Origin: Trebouxia sp. TZW2008
Taxonomy: Eukaryota > Chlorophyta > Trebouxiophyceae > Trebouxiales > Trebouxiaceae
NCBI GenBank assembly: GCA_002118135.1
Contig: BDIU01000237.1
Location: forward strand, 38,260 to 102,259
Direction: 5' to 3'
DNA length: 64,000 nucleotides
Position numbers and translations under genes: made by a program. The notes under the pieces are model-generated. The model was not told where the DNA came from. It ran no database searches and saw nothing but the letters and a program-made list of their open reading frames with translations. Positions within the stretch are counted from its first letter, which is position 1; each line of letters begins with the position of its first letter. Shown here one piece after another: positions 12,120-23,701 of this stretch.

Positions 12120-13967
12120 CTAGGAGAGGGTATACTTTTAAAAGCACACGCGATAAGGCACCTGTCAAAGCCAGGCATCAGATCAAGTTTGCGGCTGCAG
12201 TTGAAATGCAATGCACCTTGTGCATTCTTACAGCAACAAACAGAGACTGGTCAATCTTCTGATAGTCACAAGGCTTAGCTTGGCAGCCTGCACATCATAA
12301 TCAGCCAGATCCATCACAAAGACCCTGACCTACAAATTGCCTAGGCCAAGGCCTGGGCTTAGGCTCAAAAGCCTGCTGATCCAACATGTCTTGACTAAGC
12401 TGTGATAGCAGCAGTGTCAGCATTAGTCTCTGCGAGATCACACAACACATGCCTCAAAGATGATCCTGTCTCACATCCCGACCCATCTGAGAGACCCTTT
12501 GGGACACCCCTTTGACCCCTAGGGAAGGCCCCCATGTGCTTTGACCCCTGATCATATGACATAGCGCGTGCAGCACAACACGGTCACAAAATGCTAACAA
12601 GTCATGCCTGCCGAGCGGTTTTGCAACATTCCAAGTTTCTGATCACTGCAGCGACTCAAAGTCAAGCATCTGCAAAGTCTGGCCAAATGACTCAGACATC
12701 AATCACAGATCTCTAGAGACTGCAGGCTATGCAGAGTGGACAATATGTCGTTCAACAGCTGTCATATGGCATGGCTCAAGTGAGACCCCAAGGCAGCCTG
12801 GCAACATGATGCAGCTGTTTGTTGCTCAAGCTTGCAAAGTTGACTATACATGGCTCAGCAGCTGCCATCTAGCATGATTTGAGCTGAACCTGAAGGCAGC
12901 CTAGCATCATTATGCAGCACTGCATTGTTCAAGCTCGGAAACTGCAGTGGCGGCTTGTGGTTGGCTTACACGCAGATGGGCCAGTCACCGGCCCACATTA
13001 CTGAGTCATTTGACCAGGCCATGATACAAGGGGATATATATATATATATACATGTCTAAAGGGATGATCAACAACAGCCCCGTTGAAGAGGTTGAGAGGC
13101 CATGCTTAACTTTCAAGATGCCTCAGACGCCTTAACCGTCAACATTTCCACCAGCGCCTGCATACATGCTACAGTCCCTTCCTTCATTCACACCATCAGT
13201 GCCACAGTCACGTCCTGCATCACCGCACCAGTGCCGCCAGTTCACAACTATGATGTCGTAATGCAGATTGACAAAGCAGGCAGAATATGCTCAAGCTAGA
13301 GCTGCTATTCCTTCAGCATGTCCTGCTGCTAGCTTGCTCAGGCCACAAATGTGTGGGGCATGCCCTACTTCTCTGCCCCTGGCTTTGAAAGACTGCCCCA
13401 CAAGAGTCACGATTTTGAACAGTAGGTCACAGTAGGTTACTTGCTCGCACATTTGCAGGCATAATGTGAGTAAGGATCATTTGCTGTAGTCAACATCGCT
13501 GCGTCTGTCCTTCAACAATGGTTGCAAGTGCTGGTGCTTGGTGCACTTTGGAGCTCTGCATGCAGACTTGCTTTTGAAATGCATGTGTTGATGCTCATAA
13601 CAGTAAAATTCACATCTCTGGATTGGTTTTATTTACTCAGGCTGCAAGCAAGTTGCAGACGAGCACATTTCGACTACACGCGCATGCTGTTGTAACTTTT
13701 CAGCAGCTGCTCTGACAGCTACTTATAGCCCAACCACGTGCTGAATGTGTTCCAACAATTGCGACACGCTTGTTACCAAGTTTAGCATTGCCAAGCTCTG
13801 TACGCAATGTGCTGATTTCCGAGCCGCTTCGGAAGCCTACGCGTCTGGTGCTTGACCACTAGGCGCCATATGCATAATCTGACTTGTCAGGTGATCTTGC
13901 TTACGCACCTCGTCTAGTAGGTACCTGAAAACCAAGCGCTTTTGATGCGCGTTCAGCAAGTAGCTGC
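12120..13967. other. No recognisable gene
   Basis: Contains a (TA)n microsatellite at about 13033-13051. Short open frames have no motif support. The promoter of the small gene starting at 13968 should lie at the right end. Confidence 0.4.
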
Positions 13968-14379
13968 ATGTTGAGCGATGACGATGCGCTGCTCATTGCA
14001 TCCGAGCTTCGATCGCGAAGGCGTAGCGCAACAAAGCGGAACGTAAAAGCAGACAAACCGCTGAAAGTGCTACCCAAAGCGGCTTCAGCTGACACGCACA
14101 GCAGCAACATAGACACAAAGCGCGCGGCTCTCAATCAAGTTCTTGAGGTTCTGGATCTGCTTCCGCCAAACTCCATATACGCTAAGCATCGCAGGGCAAC
14201 AGTGACAAAAGCCCTGCAGTTGTTGAATGCTGAGAGGTCAGTTCTATGCTTGGCAAGCATGGGCACCACTGTGGTGTTGCTTGTGTCATAACAGGCTGCA
14301 AGCAGCAGTGAGCATGTGCAGGAGTGCTGAACAAGACACAGAGTTGGAGAAGCTGCTCGAGCGCCTTGACATCAAGTAG
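13968..14379 (+). CDS. Small conserved-looking two-exon protein of unknown function (117 aa)
   Basis: ATG at 13968. Exon 1 runs to 14236 and ends AG|GTCAGT; exon 2 runs 14295-14379 and ends in TAG. Joining them gives one clean frame of 117 residues. The N-terminus is acidic (MLSDDDALLIASEL) and is followed by a basic stretch (RSRRRSATKRNVKADK). The C-terminal half is helical and Leu-rich (LNQVLEVLDLLPPN, KALQLLNAERLQAAV) and ends KLLERLDIK. There is no signal peptide or membrane segment. I do not know the family. The ATG-to-stop frame and good splice sites make it a likely real gene. Confidence 0.65.
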
Positions 14380-15035
14380 GCCCTGGCTGCCATGGCAACG
14401 CTATGCTGTTCCGACAGTGGAGTCTGGGTGGGCCCAAGTTTCAGCACAATCTTTTGCAACAGGTCAGGTGTCTGCAACCATCAGCGTCTCTTGATCCCAC
14501 TGGTCATGATATCATCTTGTACTGAATTCAGTAGTGTGTTGCCAGCACTTGTCGCATTGCTGAGATCATTGGCTAACCATGCCAAACATGGCAGAAAGTT
14601 CACTGCTCTGCATCAACAGCTGTGGTATTTTGGCATAGAGCAAGTTTGTTGTGTACAGAGAGCAAATTCTGTTACAAGTTTCACACCTCTCTTGTTATGA
14701 CATTACGGCATGAGTCCTCTGATCAAGAGCGCCAGCTGTCACTTGTTGAAGGCAAACACCAACAAGCACACAGATGAGCTCAGTCGGACAATCAGTTACA
14801 GTGGATTGAGCTTGGAGCATCACCATCATGCTGAAGGGGTGTTTGTCCACAAATCTGATCACAGAACATGAGACTTGAGACGTATTGACGTGATACACAG
14901 TCCACAAATCTTAGCACAAAACATGACACTTGGAATTCAGTGACACAAGACTTAATCCACAAATCTGGTCACAGAACATGAGACTTCAGACGTATGCACA
15001 TGCGACTTGAAGATTTTGGGGCACAGGTACTACAG
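14380..15035. other. Spacer with a three-copy 54-56 bp repeat
   Basis: It lies between the small gene and the first recognised exon of the FAD monooxygenase and probably holds that gene's promoter, first exon or intron. The only structure seen is the repeat at 14845-14998. Confidence 0.5.
14845..14998. repeat. Three tandem copies of a 54-56 bp unit
   Basis: The core tccacaaatct recurs at 14845, 14901 and 14955, with gatcacagaacatgagactt and gacgtat preserved in the first and third copies. The middle copy is diverged. The array lies just upstream of the FAD monooxygenase dinucleotide-binding exon. Confidence 0.8.
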
Positions 15036-18000
15036 GAGGCAGTATAGAAAGAGTACCTGTTGTGATCACTGGGGCTGGGCCAACCGGCCTAATCCTGTCT
15101 GTACTGCTGGGCAAGCTGGACATTCCCTCTGTGGTCCTGGACAGAGCATCAGCCTTGCCCAAACACCCTCAGGCAAGACAGCTGTCATGGCCCATCATTC
15201 ATTGCATTAAAATGTATGCTGGACAGGCTCACCAGGTGATTACTGAAGCAATCAACTGTTTCCAAACAGCTGATTGTTCCAGTCACCCCATCACGGCGTT
15301 TAACGCATGCCATGCACTCTATCACCACAAACCTGCCCAAGTGTTTGTATCTTCCCTTTTGAGCAAGTGCCATCTTGTCACTTCTGGCTCTGTGCATGCT
15401 GCCGCTCATCGCAAGCTATCTACAAGTTGACTGCTCCTCATCGTCTTCATCAGCTTGTGTGGCAGCGTTGTATACTGCTGCTGCTGACGTAGTCTGACAT
15501 GTGTCACCAAATCAAAAAGATGATCAGGAGTCCATCTTTTGATCACACAATTTATGTTGTGTCTATTTGATTCTACGCACACAAGAATACCGTGCTGCCT
15601 GTGTGGAGCTGCCATTGTGGAGGTGCCATCTGTGCTATGTACATTTAGCATTGGCAGCAAATCTACAATCTGATTGTACTGATGGCCTATCGACAATTTG
15701 ATTGTTTGCCTGAAAAGCACCAAGAGCACAGAGCTGTTCAGTCTTTAGCCAACTTGGTAGCTGGCGCAACAGCCCAAGCGCCCAATCCCCCTGACTTGGG
15801 CACACTATGGAATTTGCTTCTGTGCGTGTCAGCATCAGTTGGCAAGAATGATGTGGATCTCTGCAGGCGCACTTCATCAACAACAGGAGCGTGAAGATCT
15901 CCAGGCCTCTAGTTAGCCTCAAGCAATACAAGGGCCATTACACTTTGGCCAACACAGCCAATGCGATGCTGTGATGATGCTGTGACAAGGCTGTGTGAGT
16001 CTGCAGGCTCATTTTATCAACAACAGGAGCATGGAGATCCTCAGGCCTCTAGATGGCTTGGCAGGTGAGGTAGCGGCTGGCAGCCCGCCCCTGGCAGAGT
16101 GGCGCAAATTCATGTACTGTGAAAGCCTGACAGGCAGAGTGTTTGGAGAGGTGGACCATTTCCAGGTGGAACTTCTACTTGTCCCTCATGGACCTCTGTT
16201 GCATTGATAACTGCATCTGTCAGACAGATTGAGGGTGGAGTTTGGTCAGCTGACGTGCATGTCACTGCAACGCAATCAAACACATGAAACTTACCCCACC
16301 TACTGAAGCTTTTCTCAAGTGTGGCAAACATTTTACTTGCAGAGCTTGTGCTGGCATGCATGAGTAAGTGCCTGAGCCTATTGTACGCCCTTCCCAAATT
16401 TTCAAGTGCAAGGCCGCAAACAGCAGAGTATTTTTTTTTTGCCCGTCTCCTTTTTGCATAGCTGTTCATGCAGTCTACCACAGCAAAGTCTTGAATTCAG
16501 GATCAGACAGGTCCTTGCATGCATGACCTGAAGCCCGAGCCTGTGATGCGGTGTCCCAGCATAAGCTCCCTTCCAATGCTCTCTCCTACCCGCATGACAA
16601 CACAGCAAAGCCCTCCTACCAAAAATGTATGTGCACAGCCCTTACGCAGGCTATCTCAAGACCTACTCTGAATTCAGGGTCAAACTGGTCCCCGCATGCG
16701 TGACCTGAGCCCTGAGCCTGTGGTGCATCTCTCCCAGCATAAGCTGCTGCCCCTGCTGCTCAACAGGGCGCACTCGATCGTCGGCCCTCAAAGTATCAGA
16801 TTTGGCCACCAACTAAGTCACTTTCAGCAGGGACCCAGCGGTGTGACATGCCACATACAGCCCCTCAAGGTCGGACTTGCTGCTTGTACATTGCTGCTGA
16901 TGTTCATGTTCGGCCCTCAAACATCAGGTTTAGTCACCAGCTAAGCCACTTTCAGCAATGAGCCACAGGCGTGGCATGCCATGTACAACCTCTCCAGGTC
17001 AGCCTTGCTGCCTAAGAGTATGCCAACATGCTATGCACTAGAAGTATGCCTCTTCCCTGCTTTGGGCCATGGTGCTTGTATGCTGCCATGTTGTAGCATG
17101 CAAAGTTTCATACATACGTGGTTCCATAGGCGCATACTGTGCTTTGCAAAAGTTTTATTTCGGAGAAATTTAGGCACATGAGGTGCACATCAACAACCTC
17201 ATTGTGTTAAATGGCATAAAGAGCAGAATCACAGTTTGCAAGCTAAACATACATGACGTAATATACATATGATGACAAACAGTGAAGGTCTATGCAGAAT
17301 TGCTGGACTGGCTTACAGGGCAAAGCATATGAGGTGCAAGCAGAGTACCTAATAGCAGCAGACGGCGCAAGCAGCAGAGTGCGGAAGCATTTGGGCATTG
17401 GCATGATTGGAGAGCCTGCCATGCAGCATCTAGTCAATATTCACTTCTTCAGCCGGGACTTGTGGCAGCACGTCAAACAGCGCCCAGCCATGCTGTACTT
17501 TGTTTTCAACAGCCAGGCCATTGTCGTGCTTGTGGCGCACAACCTACAAGAGGGGGAGATGGTTGCTCAGGTGAACATTTGCTTCTTCAGTCATGACTGG
17601 TGACAACATCTCAAGCAGCATTTGGCCAGGTTGACCATGCTGTTCTTTTATTTCAACACTCAAGTCATTGTTTCCATGTGGCACACAACCTGCAAGAGGG
17701 AGAGATGGTTGCTGATGTGAATCTTTATGCCTCCTCAGGGGTTTGTACGACCCCCACTTGTGTCCACAGGCCGACGTATCACTGAGCTGTAATCATGCAA
17801 CTGGAATGCTGATGGACAGCACAAATTTTGTCAAGCTTGCAACAGCCATTCCCCTTTTGATGCCTCCTTTTAGCTTGACTCTGCAGTGCAGACATCAAAC
17901 ACTGTGCACGCAGTACTGTGCTGTAAGTCCATTGTCGGGGTCAGGAACAGGAGTTTTGCAAGGGAGGATTTGCACCCATTTGAAGTTTATTTGCTCAGCA

Positions 18001-21000
18001 TGCAACAGCTCCCCTTTGTATGCCCCTTGTGCAGTTGCCGTACTTCCGCCTTTGCAATCAACAGCATACAATTGGGTTAGCACAAATCCCAATTTTGTGC
18101 CTGACGCAGGTGCCATACTTCCCCTCAGTGCAACCAGCAGCAGACTTCCCCATCAGCAAATGCCAGGACATCCTGCGCAAGGCAATTGGCTTGCCTGACA
18201 TTCACCTCTGGTGGGCAGCAAATTTTGTTGCCAGCATCAGTTTCATTCCCTGCTCGTGCCTGATGCAGGTGCCATACTTTCCGCCAGTGCAGTCAGCAGC
18301 AGACTTTCCCATCAGCAAATGCCAGGACATCTTGCGCAAAGCAATTGGCTTGCCTGACATTCACCTGGATGTGAGGGAGGTCAAGACGTGGACAATGAGT
18401 GCCCAAGTCGCAGAGCGCTTCCAGGTACAGTGATTTATCTTTGTAACAACTGCATTGTCTACCAAGAAGGCTGTTGTCACAGCGAGCTGTCTTCACTCAA
18501 AGGTATCACTGCAGGCAGAATGCAGAATACAGTATTTGCTATACTATTGCCTTGTGCTTAGATTAAAAAAGCCATCATGTTGAGTGTCCTGGCAAAGAGA
18601 AGTTACTGTAATGATGCATTCCTTGCAAGTTCTTTCGTAGCTTCCACTGTAACTTGTTTGTAGATCAAACGCAACCTCTGATGCTGCTTCTACAGCCCTA
18701 GAGATGTGTAGCCTGGGGTATGACATTGTATTGAATAGCCAAGCACAAGCAGTAGCTCTCACCTCAAGATGGCCTGATCAAGCACGCAAGCTGCTGTCAA
18801 TTGCTGTCCTATCTGTGTTACAATAAGAGCATGGCCCCATACAGAGCTGCTGAAGATTGCACTGAATGTCTGGCCAAGCACATGACCTGCTACTACTCCT
18901 TGTCTTGTCTGTGTCACAATGGGACCATATGAAGCTACAACACATTGCAGTGCATTTCGAGGTCTTGACACTGTCTGTAGTCCAGGAAGGGAGGGTATTT
19001 TTAACTGGGGATGCTGCCCATCGTTTTCCCCCAGCTGGAGCCTTTGGCATGAACACTGGCATTCAGGCAAGCAGCTAAGGCCCACTCTTGTCTGCCTATG
19101 TGTATAGCATCATACAGCACCTAAAGTTTTTGTGCGGTATCAGTAAGATGTCAAGTCCAAAACTACAAGTAATGGGGCTACAGCTAAGCATTGACTTGGA
19201 AATCCCTGTAGCCTTGACATCTTTGAGTTGAACAATCAGTGCGAGATGGCATTTGTTCCTGAGCAGCACACTTCAGGCAGCATTTCATTAGGAAAATTGC
19301 TCATTTGGCGCATTCACGACCTTTGAGGCTATTGCAATAATACAGCAAATGTGCAATTGTGGTGATGGAGCACATGCGACTGGCATTGTTGATCATTTCA
19401 GGATGCTCACAATCTTGCCTGGAAGCTGACCGCTGTCCTCACGGGCACAGCTGCCCCCAAGCTTCTTGACAGCTACCAGGCTGAGCGCAAGCCTGTGGCC
19501 CAGGCTAACACAGACCTGAGCGTGGCCAACTGGCATGAGGCAGTCAAGGTGCCTAAGGTGCTTGGCTTAGACCCTAGAGCAGCAAATCTGCTGAATGCTG
19601 TTGTGGGCTCTGGACCAATGTCCCTCCTGCCAGCAGGTCTGTCTTCGACTGTGCTGCTTGTGCTCTTCAAGAAAAGCGCTTGGATGCTCCTGCATGAAGC
19701 TGAGGTGCAAAGCAGCAATCCTGCTTGAGCTTATTGATTTGTTGATTTCATTTCATTTGATTCTACTCGATGATCTATCACCTATGTATGCCCTTTCTGG
19801 TTATGGCGTTTGTGAAAGTTGCAGTCACCTGCTTGTGGCCTCTCTCTGGTGATAAACGCAAGCATTGACACAGAAACTATGCTTGGTCCCACTTCCATTT
19901 CAGACAAAACGCTGTGTCATCTAGCACCTGAAGTGACATTGATGCTACACTAGCATTGTGCCTTTGACGAACAGCGGCTTTTGATCAGGGAGAGGCTGCC
20001 ACTCCTGCAGGCCCTGAAACAGCAGCACTGGACGTTGACTTGGTGGCAGGTCTTTCAGTGTCTGGCGTGTGAGAGCCCCCTTAGGTCGTTCAGAGAGCGC
20101 CAGCAGACCAATCATTTGCCTCATTGAGCACTGTACTGCATATTATAAAGCTGCACCTTTCCAAAGCTGACTTTCCTTTTCAATGGCTGCCTTTCCTGCA
20201 GGCTTTGGAAGGGCAGCACTGGACATTGGATTGGCAGCAGGCCTCTCAGTCTCTGGCTTGTATGGGCCCCTCAAACCCTACAGAGAGCGCCAGCTGGCCA
20301 AAATCTTTGCCTCAGGCCAGACACTGCGCCTACAATTCCCTAAAGAAGACCTAGGCTTTGTGTATGACAAGCCAGGTGCAGCCATATGCATTGAGACACC
20401 AAACCCTGGCAGCACTATTGGCAAAAGGAACACAGGGTGCAATTCAGGGGCAGAGGCGCCAGACCCTGGCAGAACCAGCAGCACAGGCCATGATTCAGGG
20501 GAAGATGGCACAGCAGTAGGGGGTAAGGACTCAAGAGGGAGTGTAGGGGGTTCTGACAGGCGGTACTGGCCCAGCTGTATCCCAGGTGGCAGATTGCCTC
20601 ACTGTGCCATATTCCCCATCAATGCAGGCAAGATGCTGTCCTGCTGTGACCTTGTACGCTGCCCTGGCAAATTGCGCTCTCTTCTCATGCCCCTTTGACA
20701 TACATCAGGTCTTGCGTGAATGAGCTGTGCTAGGCTGAGCAAGTGGGCAAGCTGCATGACCTACAGCAGCCTATCATGAAGCTGTGATCAGGCTCTGTGC
20801 CCCTTACTAATGTTCTGACGGTTAGACCTGCACCTGGTCTGCCCTGTTATGGGTATCTTGTCTCTTTGTCTGATTGGCAAGTGGCAAAGTGGCAAGCGGC
20901 ACAGCACGGCTGGGCAAGTCATAGTTCAGCAGATACTGCATTGACATGCAGCCTGCCTTCCCAGTTGCTACTGAGATATTTCCAGTGTACTTGTCACCTG

Positions 21001-21883
21001 GACAGCCCACTAGAGTCTTATCAGTAGCTACCAAGTCATAGTCATTCCCTTATCCCTTGCTTGCATTCTGCGCACTTGGAAACAGTGTTGCTCTTGCACA
21101 GCTTAGCTTGCAGCTGTTTGCCTGATTTTGACCTGCGCATTTGAGTGCAGATGGGAGCGTATTTGACAGGGAGTTATCCACCCTTGACTTGGTGTCAGCT
21201 GATACCTGGAGGCTCTTGCTCATACTGAGACCCTCACCACAAGCTGAGCTGTGGGTCGCAGCAGCTTTGGTAGGCTTTGCCATCTTGTAACATTGTCAGC
21301 TGCTAGGCCTGTATCTTCTGCTTGACATATTGCTCATGAGTTATCAGCCTCCAGTCATTCTTTGATGGTGCTGATGGGCCATTCAACAGACAGCAGTGAT
21401 GTGATGCAGTAGGTCGTGCTTATGCCTAGCTCTCAACACTGCACTGCATGTCAGCATTAACAGCAAAGACCACTTTTGAATGCGCAGCCATAGGTAGACT
21501 AGGCATCACGATTGCTACGTTGTCTTCAGGCACAGGAGCTTCGCTGTCCAATCAAGATTGTCAGCATCTGCTGTGAAGTTGGTAGCAGTAGCCAGATTGA
21601 TACGCACAAACACAAACTGATTGACCAATTCTTTGACCCTCAACAAATTTGGCCTGGTTTGTCTGGAGTTGATGCTGATGGAGCAGTGCTTGTGCGCCCT
21701 GATGGTCATGTATTATGGCGTTTGCGGAGGATTGCTGATGCTTTTGGCCAGCAGCAGTTTCCAATGTCTGATCTCAGGAATGCAAAAAAGGCTGCCACAG
21801 CAGGCGCTGCTCATAAGTCTCATGCGCAGCATGTCACCACTGTTCTCAAAACGGCCATGCTGAAATGTTTAGGGAAGCATTGA
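15036..21883 (+). CDS. FAD-dependent aromatic-type monooxygenase (PheA/TfdB/MhpA family)
   Basis: Class A flavoprotein hydroxylase fold using FAD and NAD(P)H. Recognised exons are about 15036-15172 (Rossmann motif GAGPTG), 16007-16165 (NNRSMEIL), about 16713-16868, 17319-17570 (the DG motif in AADGASSRVRKHLG), 18269-18424, 18986-19066 (GDAAHRFPPAGAFGMNTG, the second FAD-binding motif), 19402-19636 (AWKLTAVL), 20202 to about 20640-20695 (RYWPSCIPGGRLPH) and 21530-21883. The last is a thioredoxin-like C-terminal part with VLVRPDGHVLWR. The phases of the middle exons agree exactly. Two introns use GC donors (CAG|GCAAGA at 15173, CAG|GCAAGC at 19067). The start codon and the link between exon 8 and the last exon are unresolved. 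The substrate cannot be inferred. Decayed copies of most exons lie in the introns. Confidence 0.85.
15867..15930 (+). pseudogene. Decayed tandem copy of FAD monooxygenase exon 2 start
   Basis: After ctgcag, the sequence reads AHFINNRSVKISRPL, compared with AHFINNRSMEILRPL in the live exon 140 bp downstream. The copy includes the 3' splice site and the exon's first part. It then diverges. Confidence 0.85.
16490..16605 (+). pseudogene. Decayed copy of FAD monooxygenase exon 3, first part
   Basis: The stretch from cttgaattcaggatcagac through gacctgaagcccgagcctgtg and cccagcataagctccc matches the live region about 185 bp downstream (from about 16670). Small indels break the frame. Confidence 0.8.
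16905..17015 (+). pseudogene. Decayed copy of FAD monooxygenase exon 3, second part
   Basis: The cggccctcaaacatcaggtt and ccactttcagcaatgagcca segments repeat the live exon sequence at about 16784-16890. The live SHFQQG becomes SHFQQ followed by a stop. It lies just after the live exon's donor. Confidence 0.85.
17571..17725 (+). pseudogene. Decayed copy of FAD monooxygenase exon 4, second half
   Basis: Reads VNICFFSHDW followed by a stop, compared with VNIHFFSRDLW in the live exon 138 bp upstream. It ends with HNLQEGEMVA, again matching the live exon end. The copy follows the live donor directly. Confidence 0.9.
18035..18268 (+). repeat. Two upstream copies of FAD monooxygenase exon 5 start
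   Basis: A short copy at 18035 (LPYFRLCNQQ) and a long one at 18110 (VPYFPSVQPAADFP through IGLPDIHL) precede the live exon at 18269 (VPYFPPVQSAADFP). The 18110 copy and the live exon are 159 bp apart, which is 53 codons, and the sequence between them is open in the same frame. A transcript retaining it would therefore gain a 53-residue in-frame insert. Confidence 0.9.
19970..20125 (+). pseudogene. Decayed copy of FAD monooxygenase exon 8 start
   Basis: After actcctgcag at 20010 the sequence repeats the live exon 8 (start 20202) 191 bp downstream, including the SVSG segment and the RERQQ remnant of RERQLAK. A TGA and indels break the frame. Confidence 0.85.
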
Positions 21884-22681
21884 TTTTGTCTTCCGTCTGG
21901 TTCTGCAGCGATTGCTTTTGACATTGTGGCACTTGATTTCGTTTCTTGATTTTGACATGGTCGCACAAGAAAGTTGCAAGTTACTGACATGCATTATGCT
22001 ATCCTGTGCTGCACCTTGGCACGCACACCGTGATGATTGCTCGCCAAAGCGAGCTAGGCTTGACAGCTGACAGTGCAATGTAGCAAATCTCGAAGAAGCC
22101 ACAACAGTTCTGCCTAATCACTCAGCATCGATCGCTGATGTTACCAGCAATGATATTGTAAGCATGTCTCGTCTCCCAGCACAACACACAAATCTGCTTG
22201 TGTCACTGTGATGAGCTGTGCAGAACCGCAATCTTGAAGTGGTAGTGATAGCATTTGTGAGAATGGTACTACACCAGCTCAACGGCAATGCCTGCAGCTG
22301 CTGAATTTGCTTGCTAAGAAACAGACTCCTGCTAGGCAGCTGCTATCAGAAGCAAGACATGTATTTGAGATGTTGCTGCACGGCTAAGAAGAGAGGACAA
22401 GCGACATTGCAGCCAATGTAAACGACCATTGTGCATGACCGATCTGTGGGCGCAGATAGCAACACAGGTCACGTCGCCAGCTTACAGAACAAAGCTGTCT
22501 CAGAGTCTGTTCAGGTGACAGTTTGACCATGCTACCCAAGCAGACATTCAAGTAGGCACAAGCAAAACTAGAACTGCTGGTTCAGAGTCTGGCTGGCAGA
22601 GTGGAAGCTGCTGGTGAGCTGTCCCCTGTGCTGTGCATCTATAAAACCCATCACTGCGCTGCTGAGCATGTCTGGCTTAAA
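21884..22681. other. Convergent intergenic region
   Basis: Lies between the FAD monooxygenase stop and the RPS28 stop, so it should hold both 3' untranslated regions. No gene is seen. Confidence 0.55.
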
Positions 22682-23374
22682 CTACCGCAACCGCCTGGCC
22701 TCACGCTCAGACTCCAATAGTGTAAGGATGTCACCTGCAGGAAGCGTGCAGCGCTTGGCATCGTGCCCTGTGCGAATGCCCATCAACACCAAGAGCATGC
22801 AGAAAGGGTGGACACACGCAGCATCTGCTGTACAGCAGTCAGCAATGGCTTGTGCATGAAAGAAGGTGCCCATATGCACAGAGGGCAAGAGAAAGAGATG
22901 CACAGACAGAGAGCAACTGTATGCGCCCAACAAGCATATACTGCACAATAAGCAATGGTGCGCACAGGCTCTGCAAAGTTCAGCAGCGTCGGCAGACTTG
23001 CTCAACACTGAAAGGCTGTTTTCTGGCTCACCTTCTCTGACTGGGCCCTTGACGTTCCTCATGATCAAACGGTTCTGGTCATCCAGAAACTTGACACGGA
23101 CTTGTGTGACCTGGACAGGACCAAGTTGGATTGAGACTAGCAGCAAGACAGACACCCCAAGAAGAGTGGACGTGCGTGTCTTTCGACCCCAAAGCGTAGG
23201 AGACGACAAATCATACATCCTCACCTGTCCACGAGATCCTGTTCTGCCAATAACCTTCATAACAATGGCCAGCTTGACCGGTTGATCCTGCACAGCACAG
23301 TACTTGTCAGGCTTGAGGCAGCCAGAGGTCACTTCGACCTCTTACAGATTGCGTGAGTGCAGATTGCGTACCAT
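22682..23374 (-). CDS. RPS28: 40S ribosomal protein S28 (eS28)
   Basis: A complete 65-residue, four-exon gene: 23374-23372 (only the ATG, followed directly by a GTACGC donor), 23287-23225, 23110-23032 and 22734-22682. All phases join exactly. The product has [44 protein letters not shown] and the C-terminal [11 protein letters not shown] that define the family. S28 sits at the mRNA exit region of the small ribosomal subunit. An intron right after the start codon is a common layout for ribosomal protein genes. It is divergent from BRX1, with about 330 bp between the two start codons. Confidence 0.97.
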
Positions 23375-23701
23375 GCTGACTGCACTGACTCAGAAGGCCT
23401 TCGATGCGCTCGCCTGGTCTCAAGAGAGCTGAACTTTTGCGCTGGCAGTGCCATCCAGGCGGCGAAGCTTGAAGAAGAAGGCTGACCGACAGTCATGACT
23501 ACACCTCTAGGGCAACCTAGGGTAACGACCATTTTGCGCAGTCGAGCATGCAGCTGGCCTCACCTTGCATTCAGGTCGACGAACGCCGATTGAGTTGGTT
23601 TCGGACGCTCCTGATCATTCTACTGCAGCTTTTCTGCAAAGCCCGCGCAGCTTGTGCTGAGTTGGGGCAGTCGAAACAGCTTACATATCGCGTGACTTGT
23701 C
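23375..23701. promoter_or_regulatory. Shared divergent promoter region, RPS28 and BRX1
   Basis: The 327 bp between the two ATG codons must hold both promoters and 5' untranslated regions. It contains a perfect-spaced direct repeat, CTAGGGCAAC then CTAGGGTAAC, at 23507-23526. This resembles the telo-box class of elements found before plant ribosomal and ribosome-biogenesis genes. The regulatory role is inferred. Confidence 0.5.
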
